A stretch of 8,444 nucleotides of DNA from an uncultured Austwickia sp. (GCA_934678955.1 CAKUSI010000159.1:1-8444), one strand, 5' to 3'. Counted from the first letter of the stretch, positions 1-7,958 are shown. The notes: generated from the letters alone by a model not told the origin. Numbers and translations are program-made.

Positions 1-84
1 GCCGGTACGGATGCGCCGGTACGGATGCGCCGGTACGGATGCGCCGGTACGGATGCGCCGGTACGGATGCGCCGGTACGGATGT
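1..84. repeat. six-copy 14-bp tandem repeat
   Basis: Six head-to-tail copies of the unit GCCGGTACGGATGC start at 1, 15, 29, 43, 57 and 71. Five copies are identical and the last differs only in its final base (T for C). The array touches the left edge, so it may continue outside the window. The unit length is not a multiple of three, so it is not a codon repeat, although one + frame stays open through it into the following gene. It ends 57 bases before the start codon of the downstream dehydrogenase. Function is unknown: it could be a variable-number intergenic repeat or a set of protein-binding sites. Confidence 0.97.
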
Positions 85-130
85 GAAGGTGGCGCCCCCT
101 GCCACGTCGGGGCGTGCGACAGACGACCGC

Positions 131-136
131 AGGAGG
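131..136 (+). promoter_or_regulatory. ribosome binding site of the FAD/Fe-S dehydrogenase
   Basis: A perfect AGGAGG sits five bases ahead of the GTG at 142. It decides the start: in-frame ATGs at 25 and 67 lie inside the tandem repeat and have no such site. I could not pick out a convincing promoter between the repeat and this site. Confidence 0.85.
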
Positions 137-141
137 TTCCC

Positions 142-3027
142 GTGAGCACGAGCATCGCGTCCGAGCTTCGCGCGGCGCTGGGCGAGGACCAGGTGGCCGA
201 CCGGCCACTGGACGTGGCTCGGATGGCGCACGACGCGTCGCACTACCTGCTGTATCCCCGCGTGGTGGTCCTCGCGAAGGACGGCGACGCCGTCGCGGAA
301 GCTGTGCGCCTGGCGGCGCGCCACGACGTCCCGGTCACCTTCCGCTCCGGCGGCACCTCCCTGTCGGGTCAGGCGCAGACCGACGGGCTCCTGATCGACA
401 CCCGTCGCGGCTTCCGGGGCGTCGAGATCCTCGCCGAGGGTGCCGCCGTCCGCTGCCAGCCCGGGGCGACCGTCCGCGCCGTCAACGCTGCGCTCGCGCC
501 CTACGGCCGGGCCCTCGGTCCTGACCCCGCCTCCGAGGTGGCGTGCACGATCGGCGGCGTCGTCGCGAACAACTCTTCCGGGATGGCGTGCGGCACCACC
601 AAGAACACCTACCGGACCCTGGCAGGCCTGGAGGTTCTCCTGCTGTCGGGCACGCGGCTCGACACCGCCGCGCCCGACGCGGATGCCCGGCTGCGGCACG
701 CGGAGCCACGCCTCGTCGAGGGGCTGGAACGCCTGCGCGAGCGGGTCCGCGCCAACCCCGACTCCGTTCGCCGGATCCGCCACCAGTTCTCGATGAAGAA
801 CACGATGGGCTACGGGGTCAACGCCTTCCTGGACTTCAACACCCCTGCAGACATCCTGGCCCACCTGATGGTCGGCTCCGAGGGCACGCTTGGGTTCATC
901 TTGTCGGCGACGTTTCACACGGTGCCCGCATACGCGCACCTGGCCACGTCTCTGCTCGTCTTCGACCGCATCGAGGGGGCTACGTCCGCCTTGCCGGCGC
1001 TGGTGGATGCCGGCGCGGCAACCGCCGAGCTCATGGACGCCGCCTCGCTGCGGGTGGCCCAGCACCTGGCCACGGTCGTCCCGGCACTTGTCGGCCTCAA
1101 CGTGCAGGATCACACGGCCCTGCTCATCGAGGCTCAGTGCGAGTCCGCCGAGGAGCTGACGGAGCGCGTCGACGCCCTGTCACGATCGGTCGCCGGCCTG
1201 GGTGCCCTGACGGCCCTGCCCCGCCCGTACTCGTTCTCCACCGATCCCGCCGAGCGGGCCCAGAGCTGGCTGGTGCGCAAGGGGCTGTACACCGCGGTGG
1301 CCGGCGCCCGACCGGCCGGATCGACGGCGCTGCTGGAGGACGTCGTCGTTCCGATGCCAGCGCTGACCGACACCGTGGGGGCGATCCAGCGGCTGTGCGG
1401 GCGTCACGGCTACCACGACGCGGTGATCTTCGGCCACGCCAAGGACGCCAACCTGCACTTCATGATCAACCCCGACCTCCGCGATCCTCGCCAGATCGAG
1501 ACCTACGCCGCGTTCAGCGACGATCTCGTCGACCTGATCCTGGCCGCCGACGGTTCCCTGAAGGCCGAGCACGGCACCGGCCGCATCATGGCGCCGTTCG
1601 TCGAGCGGCAGTACGGCAGCGAGCTCTACGCGGTCATGCGCGAGGTCAAGTCGCTCTTCGACGAAAGGGGCACGTTGAACCCCGGCGTCATCATCACCGA
1701 CGACGACAGGGCGCACCTGCGCGACCTCAAGCTCCCGGAGCTGGTGGACCCGGCCGTCGACCGCTGCGTCGAATGCGGATACTGCGAGCCGGTGTGCCCC
1801 TCCCGCGACCTGACGACCACTCCCCGGCAACGCATCGCGCTGATGCGGGAGATGGCTGCGTCGGCGCCGGGGCGTCGGGCCGCGATCGAGGCGGACTTCA
1901 CCTATGACGCGGTGCAGACCTGTGCCGCTGACTCGATGTGCCTGCTCAACTGTCCCGTTTCCATCGATACGGGCAAGGTCATGAAGCGCTTCCGGGCGCA
2001 AGCGCAGACTCCGGTGTCTCAGGCGGTCGGCCGAGTCTTGGCGCGGGAGTGGGACGCCGTCCTTCATGGGCTGCGCGGTGGCATGCGCCTAGCCTCGACG
2101 ATGTCACCGTCAGCGCTGACATCGATCACCGGAGCGACCCGGCGGGTGCTGTCCGCGGACGTGGTCCCGCTCGTCGGCGACGATCTGCCCGGCCCGGGCA
2201 TCAGCCGGCACGCACCCACGCGCGAGGGGCCTGGGTCGGTCGTGCTTTTCGCCTCCTGCCTCGACGAGATCTTCGGCGGCTCGAGACCAGCGCGGCGGGC
2301 GACCGACCCCAGCGCTGACGGACGCGAGAACACGAGGCAGCCGCTTCCCGGCGCTCCGCTGGCGTTCGTGGCCCTCTGCGACCGGGCAGGGGTCCGCGTC
2401 CAGGTGCCCCGCGACATCGTCGGGTTGTGCTGCGGAACCGTCTGGCGCTCCAAGGGCCTCACCGACGGGCTCGCCGAGATGGCGCGGCGCACGGCCACCT
2501 CGCTGCTGGCGGCGACCCGGGAGGGCGCGGTGCCGGTCGTGACCGACGCAAGCTCGTGCACCCACGGCCTGCACGAGCTCGTCGCCGACCTCGAGGCTGC
2601 CGGCGAACGGGAGCTGGCGGAGAGATTCGCCCGGGTTCCGGTGCTGGACTCGGTGGCGTTCACCGCTTCGCACCTGCTGCCGCGCCTGCGGGTGCGCGCG
2701 AAGGTCGGCAGCGCCGTCGTCCACCCGACCTGCTCCGACTGGCACTCCGGCGACCTGCCGCACCTGCTGGCCTGCGCGCGGGCGTGCGCGCATGAGGTCG
2801 TCGTGCCCGACGCGGTCGGCTGCTGCGGGTTCGCCGGCGACCGGGGGATGCTCCATCCGGAGCTGACCGCTTCCGCGAGCAGCGAGGAGGCCGCCGAGGT
2901 CGCGCGGCGCTCCTACGACGCCTACCTGTCCACGAACCGTACGTGCGAGCTAGGCATGTCCCGCGCCACCGGGCACGACTACCGCCACGTGCTGGAGCTC
3001 CTCGCGGAGGTCACTCGGCCAGGATGA
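142..3027 (+). CDS. FAD-binding and 4Fe-4S-binding dehydrogenase, probable D-lactate dehydrogenase (Dld-II type; GlcD-GlcF-like fusion)
   Basis: This 961-residue fusion protein probably oxidises D-lactate to pyruvate and passes electrons to the membrane quinone pool. Residues about 36-260 form the FAD (PCMH-type) domain, with RSGGTSLSGQ (68-77), a glycine-rich IGGVVANNSSG stretch (137-147) and GSEGTLGF (246-253). The GlcD-type cap follows, with GHAKDANLHF (431-440), HGTGR (477-481) and a TLNPG end (511-515). A ferredoxin-like part has C542-x2-C545-x2-C548-x3-C552-P and a second motif C594-x5-C600-x3-C604-P, in which the expected inner cysteine is Asp597. The C-terminal GlcF/CCG-like part carries C706, CCG at 763-765, C806, C864 and CCG at 894-896. 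The GTG start follows AGGAGG. No signal peptide is seen. The gene converges on the lactate operon and overlaps lutC by 17 bp. Glycolate or another 2-hydroxy acid is a possible alternative substrate; D-lactate is inferred from the neighbours. Confidence 0.9.
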   Translation: MSTSIASELRAALGEDQVADRPLDVARMAHDASHYLLYPRVVVLAKDGDAVAEAVRLAARHDVPVTFRSGGTSLSGQAQTDGLLIDTRRGFRGVEILAEGAAVRCQPGATVRAVNAALAPYGRALGPDPASEVACTIGGVVANNSSGMACGTTKNTYRTLAGLEVLLLSGTRLDTAAPDADARLRHAEPRLVEGLERLRERVRANPDSVRRIRHQFSMKNTMGYGVNAFLDFNTPADILAHLMVGSEGTLGFILSATFHTVPAYAHLATSLLVFDRIEGATSALPALVDAGAATAELMDAASLRVAQHLATVVPALVGLNVQDHTALLIEAQCESAEELTERVDALSRSVAGLGALTALPRPYSFSTDPAERAQSWLVRKGLYTAVAGARPAGSTALLEDVVVPMPALTDTVGAIQRLCGRHGYHDAVIFGHAKDANLHFMINPDLRDPRQIETYAAFSDDLVDLILAADGSLKAEHGTGRIMAPFVERQYGSELYAVMREVKSLFDERGTLNPGVIITDDDRAHLRDLKLPELVDPAVDRCVECGYCEPVCPSRDLTTTPRQRIALMREMAASAPGRRAAIEADFTYDAVQTCAADSMCLLNCPVSIDTGKVMKRFRAQAQTPVSQAVGRVLAREWDAVLHGLRGGMRLASTMSPSALTSITGATRRVLSADVVPLVGDDLPGPGISRHAPTREGPGSVVLFASCLDEIFGGSRPARRATDPSADGRENTRQPLPGAPLAFVALCDRAGVRVQVPRDIVGLCCGTVWRSKGLTDGLAEMARRTATSLLAATREGAVPVVTDASSCTHGLHELVADLEAAGERELAERFARVPVLDSVAFTASHLLPRLRVRAKVGSAVVHPTCSDWHSGDLPHLLACARACAHEVVVPDAVGCCGFAGDRGMLHPELTASASSEEAAEVARRSYDAYLSTNRTCELGMSRATGHDYRHVLELLAEVTRPG

Positions 3028-3676
3028 CGTACAGGGTCCTCGGTCCGTGGACGCCCTCCACGCGAGACAGCTCGATGTCACTGGTCGCGCTTCCGCCGCT
3101 GATCCACGTGCACGGCCGTCCCGCGCGGATCGCATCGGCGATGCGACCGGTCGCCTCCGGGATGTCGGAGACCACCTGGTCGGCCAGCACCACGCACACG
3201 TGGATGTCCGGCAGAAGGGTCAGCGCGCGGCGCCCCTGGTCGGGGCCGTGGTCGAGCATGATCGTGCCCGACTCCGCGGCTCCCACCGCCGCAGCCGTGA
3301 CGACGGCGTGCGTGTCGTTCAGCGCCTCTCTGGCCAGCGGCGGGTCGTCGATTCGGACCGGCACGCGCGCCCTCACCGCACCCTGGCGCCACGAGTCGTC
3401 CAGACCCGGGGGCAGCGCGACGCTGCGCGCACCGGTCGCCCGCAGCGCCTCGGTGATCGCGTCGGACACTCTGTCGAGCGTGCAGCGCACCACCGTGGCC
3501 TTGTAGTCCTCGACCCTCTCCACGAAGGTGGCGAGCACGTCGTCCATGGGAGTGGGTTGCCGGTACTGCCAGGTCACCGGCGCGTCGACCTGAGGGGGCA
3601 CGTCGGCAGGCACGTCGACCAGCGCAGATCGGATCCGGGTGAGGATCGCCTCCTTCGCGGAGGGCTGGGGTGTCAC
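3011..3676 (-). CDS. lutC: LutC, LUD-domain lactate utilisation protein
   Basis: This 221-residue LUD-domain protein is the third subunit of the LutABC (LldEFG-type) L-lactate oxidation system. It acts in the cytoplasm with the Fe-S subunits LutA and LutB; its exact biochemical role is not settled. Typical LUD signatures are visible: GAAESGTIML (132-141), a DQGRRALTLLPDIHVCVV stretch (146-163), and the C-terminal SGGSATSDIELSRVEGVHG (193-211), followed by a hydrophobic end. Length is normal for the family. The GTG start is chosen because AAGGAGGAG (3682-3690) precedes it by five bases and the start overlaps the lutB stop as GTGA. The frame stays open far upstream inside lutB, but that extension has no homology-like content and would run antiparallel to nothing useful. 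It is the last gene of the operon, and its 3' end overlaps the convergent dehydrogenase gene. Confidence 0.92.
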   Translation of the reverse strand: MTPQPSAKEAILTRIRSALVDVPADVPPQVDAPVTWQYRQPTPMDDVLATFVERVEDYKATVVRCTLDRVSDAITEALRATGARSVALPPGLDDSWRQGAVRARVPVRIDDPPLAREALNDTHAVVTAAAVGAAESGTIMLDHGPDQGRRALTLLPDIHVCVVLADQVVSDIPEATGRIADAIRAGRPCTWISGGSATSDIELSRVEGVHGPRTLYVILAE

Positions 3677-5310
3677 GGCTGCTCCTCCTTGGTATTGCCG
3701 GGGCTGATGCTCGTGCCGTCGCCGCGTTCTCGTTTCCACCACGACCGGAACGACTCCGTCGGCGGGATGGGCACGTCGCGGGCGTTGGTCCACTTCGACA
3801 ACGGGTACGGCAGCGGCCCGAGGTGGTCCGCCCGTCCGAGCAGCCGCCCTCCGAGACCGCTGGCCTTGGTGGCCGCCGACCAGCGTCGCGCGTCCGACAT
3901 CAGCCAGGACGCCGAGGCCATCAGCGCGGGCTCGGTGTGCATGCGGAACGGCAGCCCCCGCTTGTCCGCGACCTTCTGGCTCGCTTCGGCCTTCTTGCTC
4001 TCCACGACCCGGTGGCGCATGTGAACGAGCAGGTCGGGAATCGGTATCCGCACGGGGCACACGTCGAAGCACGCGCCGCACAGAGTGGAGGCGTACGGCA
4101 GCGACCTGTCCACGGCGGAGCTCGTACCCCGCAGCTGGGGGGTGAGGATGGAGCCGATCGGGCCCGGGTAGACCGAGCCGTACGCGTGGCCGCCCACCTT
4201 TTCGTACACGGGGCACACGTTGAGGCAGGCCGTGCACCGGATGCACCGCAGCGCCGCCCGGCCGGCGACGTCGGCGAGCACGTTCGTCCGGCCGTTGTCA
4301 ATGAGCACCACATGCGTGTGCTTCGGGCCGTCGCCATCGGTCGGGCCGGTCCACAGGCTGTTGTACGGGTTCATGCGCTCCGCAGTGGACGAGCGCGGCA
4401 GCAACTGCAAGAACACCTCGAGGTCGTCCACGGTGGGCAGGACCTTCTCGATGCCGACGACCGAGATGAGCGTGTCGGGCAGGGTGAGGCACATGCGCCC
4501 GTTTCCCTCGGACTCCACGACCACGAGCGTGCCGGTCTCGGCGACGGCGAAGTTCGCTCCCGAGATGGCGACCGCGGCGCGCAGGAATTTCTCGCGCAGG
4601 TGCAGCCGGGCGGCGCCCGCGAGGTGCGCCGGTTCGGAGTCGAGACCTTCCGGCGGAGGTTTGCCGTACGTCGCCATCTCGTCGAGGAAGATCTCGCGGA
4701 CCTCGCTGCGGTTGCGGTGGATTGCCGGTACGAGGAAGTGGCTGGGCCGGTCGTGCCCGAGCTGCACGATCAGCTCGGCGAGATCGGTCTCCCAGGCGGC
4801 GATGCCGGCGGCCTCCAGGGCCTCGTTCATGTCGATCTCCTGGGTGGCCATCGACTTGACCTTGACCACCTCCGGCAGCGGACCTGCCGTCCCCGCCATG
4901 GTGGCCTCCCGCGACGCCTCGGCCAGGGCCTCCCGGACCAGGCCGACGATGATCCCGTTCGCCTCCGCGGCGTCTCGAGCCCAGTGCACGACGGAACCCG
5001 CGCGAGTCAGCGACTCCTCGAGCTGCAGCAGGTAGGTGTCGAGGTGTCGCAGCGTGCGGTTCTTGATGGCTTCACCCGCGCAGCGCAGCTCCTCCCAGGT
5101 GGCCAGCTCGGCCACCACAGCGGCGCGCTTATCGCGGATGGTTGTCATCGCGTGGTGCAGGTTGCCTCGCTGCACCGGCTTGCCGAGCTCGACCCTCGCC
5201 GCCGAGGGGAACGGTGGGGAGTCGATCAAATCTCCCGCGGGCGGTTTGGGCGTGAGACGTCCGTCGGCGTCCCGCCGCAGGTGCGGCAGTCCCAAGAACT
5301 GCGCGGTCAT
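3673..5310 (-). CDS. lutB: LutB, LUD-domain and 4Fe-4S lactate utilisation protein
   Basis: This 545-residue iron-sulfur subunit belongs to the LutABC L-lactate oxidation system. A LUD domain spans roughly residues 60-345, with an ANFAVAETGTLVVVESEGNG stretch at 252-271. It is followed by a two-cluster ferredoxin-like segment: C356-x2-C359-x2-C362-x3-C366-P and C411-x2-C414-x3-C418-P. The C-terminal ~100 residues match the usual LutB tail, ending near a SFRSWWKRE motif (520-528). The protein is somewhat longer than the Bacillus form, mainly through a proline-rich N-terminal ~45 residues. The ATG overlaps the lutA stop (ATGA), with AAGGAG seven bases upstream inside lutA (5318-5323), so translational coupling is likely. 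The protein is cytoplasmic with no membrane segments. The three-cysteine second cluster motif agrees with what I recall of the family. Confidence 0.95.
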   Translation of the reverse strand: MTAQFLGLPHLRRDADGRLTPKPPAGDLIDSPPFPSAARVELGKPVQRGNLHHAMTTIRDKRAAVVAELATWEELRCAGEAIKNRTLRHLDTYLLQLEESLTRAGSVVHWARDAAEANGIIVGLVREALAEASREATMAGTAGPLPEVVKVKSMATQEIDMNEALEAAGIAAWETDLAELIVQLGHDRPSHFLVPAIHRNRSEVREIFLDEMATYGKPPPEGLDSEPAHLAGAARLHLREKFLRAAVAISGANFAVAETGTLVVVESEGNGRMCLTLPDTLISVVGIEKVLPTVDDLEVFLQLLPRSSTAERMNPYNSLWTGPTDGDGPKHTHVVLIDNGRTNVLADVAGRAALRCIRCTACLNVCPVYEKVGGHAYGSVYPGPIGSILTPQLRGTSSAVDRSLPYASTLCGACFDVCPVRIPIPDLLVHMRHRVVESKKAEASQKVADKRGLPFRMHTEPALMASASWLMSDARRWSAATKASGLGGRLLGRADHLGPLPYPLSKWTNARDVPIPPTESFRSWWKRERGDGTSISPGNTKEEQP

Positions 5311-6110
5311 GCCAGAACTCCTTCCGACTCGGTCGAGGCGAGGACCTCCGCCAGGTGGATCGGCTTGATGCCACTATGCATCCGGTTCAGCACGCCGGAG
5401 ATGTTGAGTAGGCACAGGTTGTCGCCGGTGACGAGGTATTCAGCGTTGGTACCGGCCACGTGCCGCGCCTTATCGGCGGCCATCGCCACCGAGATGTCGG
5501 GGTTCTTGAGGGCGAACGTGCCGCCGAACCCACAGCACCGGTCGGCGTCCGCGAGCTCCTCCACGGTGATCCCCCGGACGGCCTGCAGCAGCCGCATCGG
5601 ACGGTCGCCGACCTTGGCGACCCGCAGGGAGTGGCACGTCGGGTGGTAGGTCACCTTGTGGGGGAAGTAGGCCCCGACGTGCACGGTGCCCAGCACATCG
5701 ACGAGGAACTCACTGAGCTCGTACGTCTTGGCTGCCGCCGCCTCCGCGGCGCGGCGAAGTCCCGGATCGCGGGCGTGGTCGGCGAGCATCGGGTGCTGGT
5801 GGCGGACCGCCCCCACGCACGACCCCGAGGGGCCGACCACGTAGTCGTACGGCGCGAAAGCCTCCGCGTAGTTTCGGACCAGCGGGACCGACTCGTCGAA
5901 GTAACCCGTGTTGGTGAACGCCTGGCCGCAACAGGTCTGCTGTTCCGGGAACACCACGGTGCAGCCGAGGCGCTCCAGCAACAGCGTGGTGGCCTTCGGC
6001 GTGCCCGGGAACATCAGGTCGTTGGCGCAGGTGGCGAAGAGGGCGACCGTGAGCCCGTCGCCAGGGCGCTGGTGGGCCACCCGGGTGGCCGGGACCGTGC
6101 TGCTGGTCAT
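5307..6110 (-). CDS. lutA: LutA, CCG-domain lactate utilisation protein
   Basis: This 267-residue cysteine-rich (CCG-domain) protein is the first subunit of the LutABC L-lactate oxidation system and is related to GlcF and heterodisulfide reductase subunit B. Two CCG repeats are seen: C28 to CCG 60-62 followed by GSC (C98), and C159 to CCGFGG (192-197) followed by GDNLC (C233). These cysteines are expected to hold Fe-S clusters. Length is about 25 residues more than the Bacillus protein, mostly at the N terminus. The ATG is preceded by GGAGGAGA (6115-6122). It starts 52 bases after the lctP stop and overlaps lutB by 4 bp, which supports co-transcription with the permease. No signal peptide is seen. 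Confidence 0.95.
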   Translation of the reverse strand: MTSSTVPATRVAHQRPGDGLTVALFATCANDLMFPGTPKATTLLLERLGCTVVFPEQQTCCGQAFTNTGYFDESVPLVRNYAEAFAPYDYVVGPSGSCVGAVRHQHPMLADHARDPGLRRAAEAAAAKTYELSEFLVDVLGTVHVGAYFPHKVTYHPTCHSLRVAKVGDRPMRLLQAVRGITVEELADADRCCGFGGTFALKNPDISVAMAADKARHVAGTNAEYLVTGDNLCLLNISGVLNRMHSGIKPIHLAEVLASTESEGVLA

Positions 6111-6162
6111 CGTGTCTCCTCCGTCAGGACAGATGGTGGCGCGTGGGGGTCTAGAGGCGGCC
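6111..6162 (-). promoter_or_regulatory. lctP-lutA intergenic spacer with lutA ribosome binding site
   Basis: This 52-base spacer lies between the permease stop and the lutA ATG. It carries GGAGGAGA at 6115-6122. A short inverted repeat, GAGG-CCG-CCTC, overlaps the lctP stop but is too weak and lacks the T run of an intrinsic terminator. I see no internal promoter, so readthrough from lctP into lutABC is the simplest reading. Confidence 0.6.
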
Positions 6163-7896
6163 TCACGGGAGCAAGAACGACAGCACCGTCGACTGGAGCC
6201 CGACGAGCAGGCAGAGCGCGATCAGCATGCCGATGCTCCATCCCACTACTTTGCGCAGGATGTCGGATTCGCGCCCGATGAGGCCGACCGCGGTGGCGGC
6301 GATCGTGAGGTTCTGAGGGCTGATCATCTTCCCGACCACGCCACCGGACGTGTTGGCCGCGACCAGCAGGGTCGGATCGATGCCCGCCTGCTGGCCTGCG
6401 GTCTGCTGCAGCGTCGAGAAGAGCGCGTTAGCGCTGGTGTCCGAGCCGGTGACCGCCGTGCCCAACCAGCCGAGCACGGGGGAGAAGAAGGCGAACGCAG
6501 CCCCGGTTCCGGCGATCCAGGTGCCGATAGACACGGTCTGACCGGACAGATTCATGACGTACGCCAGGGCCAACACCGCTCCGATCGTGAGGAAGGTGAA
6601 CTTCAGTTTGACGACGGTGGCGGTGAATTCGCCCACGGCGTCCCTGGCCGACACCCGATAGACGATCGCGACGATGACGCCGGTGAACAGCAGCAGCGTG
6701 CCGGGCGAGCTCAGCCAGTTGAAGGTGTAGATCGTGCTGGTCACGGGCTTGCCTGCGGTCGTGACCACTTCGCCGTGCAGCCCGGGCCACCCAATCTTCA
6801 GGTCGGTGCTGGCCAGGAAGGAGCTCAGCGGCTTCCACAGCTTGGCCAGCGAGAAGACCGCGATCACCAGGATGTAGGGGAAGAGCGCCATCCAGACGCG
6901 CCGACCGGTGATGCGTTCCACGTGGGCGTCGGCGACTTCGGGGAGCCTCAGACCGAACCTGACGGTCTCCCTCTCCCGCTCGGCTGCCATGCGGGCGAGT
7001 GCGTCCTCGCGGCCGGCCGGCTGCCAGAACCGCAGCACGATCACGCCGACCGCCAGACCGGCGAGCGAGGCGATGATGTCGGTGAGTTCGACGGAGATGA
7101 ACGTGGCGCTCGCCCACTGCGCGATGGCGAAGGCCAGGCCGATCGGAAGGGCCGCCTTCCACGTCTGGACCAGGCCGCGCTTGCCGTCGGCGAGCAGCAC
7201 GAGCAGCAGCGGAACCCACGCTGCGAGGAACGGTGTCTGGTGGCCCACGTATGCGCCGATCTGGGTGTACGGGATCCCGGTGAGGTTGCCTGCGGTAATG
7301 ATCGGAATCGCGATGGCGCCGAAGGCCACCGGGGCGGTGTTGGCCAACAGCACCACGATGGCCGCGCGCAGGGCCGAGAACCCGACCGCCATGAGCATGA
7401 CGCCCGTGATAGCGACCGGCGCGCCGAATCCGGCCAACGCCTCCAAGAGGCCGCCGAAGCAGAAGGCGATCAGGATCGCCTGGATGCGCGGGTCGTCGGA
7501 GATCAGGTTGAACGTCTGGCGCAGGTCCTCGAACCGGCCGCTCACCACGGTGATTTGGTAGAGCCAGATGGCGGTGAGCACGATCCACGTGATGGGGAAG
7601 ACGCCAAAGACGGCGCCCTCGCTTGCCGACAGGGCCGCCAGGCTCGGGGGCATCTTGAACGCGAGGATCGCCACCCCGATGGCGGCGCCGAGACCAGCGA
7701 GGCCAGCCCAGTGCGCTTTCCAGCGGAGGACCCCGAGGGTGAGGAACACGGTGAGCAGCGGGATCATCCCGATGAGCGCTGAGATGGCGAGGCTGTCGGC
7801 CACGGGGGCGGTGTCAGGGGTGAAGGCCTCGGGGAGGACTGTCGCGACGGCGATCGAAGAGTGGGGTACGAGGAGGGACACGGTGAGAGTGGTCAC
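6163..7896 (-). CDS. lctP: L-lactate permease, LctP/LldP family
   Basis: This 577-residue integral membrane protein should import lactate with protons to feed the downstream LutABC enzymes. About 13-14 hydrophobic segments run from residue ~38 to the C terminus. Family signatures are strong: FCFGGLLEALAGFGAPVAIT (145-164), NTAPVAFGAIAIPI (186-199), TGSDTSANALFSTLQ (483-497) and NTSGGVVGKMISPQNL (515-530). These closely follow the E. coli LldP pattern from memory. A charged cytoplasmic loop lies at about 292-333. The GTG start at 7896 has AGGAGA (7902-7907) five bases ahead. The frame is open 52 codons further upstream to an ATG at 8052, but that stretch passes through a direct repeat, is arginine/proline rich and lacks a binding site. 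It is the first gene of the lctP-lutABC operon. Some members also take glycolate, so both lactate isomers or glycolate are possible substrates. Confidence 0.95.
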   Translation of the reverse strand: MTTLTVSLLVPHSSIAVATVLPEAFTPDTAPVADSLAISALIGMIPLLTVFLTLGVLRWKAHWAGLAGLGAAIGVAILAFKMPPSLAALSASEGAVFGVFPITWIVLTAIWLYQITVVSGRFEDLRQTFNLISDDPRIQAILIAFCFGGLLEALAGFGAPVAITGVMLMAVGFSALRAAIVVLLANTAPVAFGAIAIPIITAGNLTGIPYTQIGAYVGHQTPFLAAWVPLLLVLLADGKRGLVQTWKAALPIGLAFAIAQWASATFISVELTDIIASLAGLAVGVIVLRFWQPAGREDALARMAAERERETVRFGLRLPEVADAHVERITGRRVWMALFPYILVIAVFSLAKLWKPLSSFLASTDLKIGWPGLHGEVVTTAGKPVTSTIYTFNWLSSPGTLLLFTGVIVAIVYRVSARDAVGEFTATVVKLKFTFLTIGAVLALAYVMNLSGQTVSIGTWIAGTGAAFAFFSPVLGWLGTAVTGSDTSANALFSTLQQTAGQQAGIDPTLLVAANTSGGVVGKMISPQNLTIAATAVGLIGRESDILRKVVGWSIGMLIALCLLVGLQSTVLSFLLP

Positions 7897-7901
7897 TAAG
7901 G

Positions 7902-7907
7902 TCTCCT
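7902..7907 (-). promoter_or_regulatory. ribosome binding site of lctP
   Basis: AGGAGA on the - strand lies five bases ahead of the GTG at 7896. It settles the start choice against the ATG at 8052. Confidence 0.75.
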
Positions 7908-7921
7908 GCACGTCGTTGTCA

Positions 7922-7958
7922 CAGGGGTCACGGGTCGCAGGGGTCACGGGTCGCAGGG
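7922..7958. repeat. 16-bp direct repeat in the lctP leader
   Basis: The unit CAGGGGTCACGGGTCG occurs twice in direct succession (7922-7937 and 7938-7953), followed by a partial third copy, CAGGG. A further GTCAC at 7918-7922 makes three GTCAC cores, at 7918, 7927 and 7943. The repeat ends 25 bases from the lctP start codon, just upstream of its ribosome binding site, so it is probably within the 5' untranslated region or close to the promoter. It could be an operator, an RNA element or a replication-slippage product. Confidence 0.9.

Noticed and set aside
1..84. CRISPR array
   Set aside because: The 14-bp units abut with no spacers, so this is a simple tandem repeat.
25..141. N-terminal extension of the FAD/Fe-S dehydrogenase from ATG 25 or 67
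   Set aside because: It would be translated from the tandem repeat, has no ribosome binding site and gives an arginine/glycine/cysteine-rich peptide unrelated to the family; GTG 142 has a perfect AGGAGG.
543..1907. 454-codon + frame inside the dehydrogenase gene
   Set aside because: It lies in another frame of a gene with clear FAD and Fe-S motifs; the product is arginine/proline rich with no fold signature.
3677..4246. Upstream extension of lutC to an ATG at 4246
   Set aside because: It lies wholly inside lutB in another frame and lacks a LUD-like sequence; the GTG at 3676 has a near-perfect ribosome binding site and the GTGA overlap.
3670..5649. Long + strand open frame (659 codons) opposite lutB and lutA
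   Set aside because: It is antisense to two certain genes. Its product is rich in Arg, Gly, His and Val without any domain pattern, as is typical of shadow frames in high-GC DNA.
5908..7782. Long + strand open frame (624 codons) opposite lctP
   Set aside because: It mirrors the hydrophobic permease codons, giving a protein dominated by Asp, Glu, Gly, Arg and Gln with no recognisable domain; lctP on the other strand is unmistakable.
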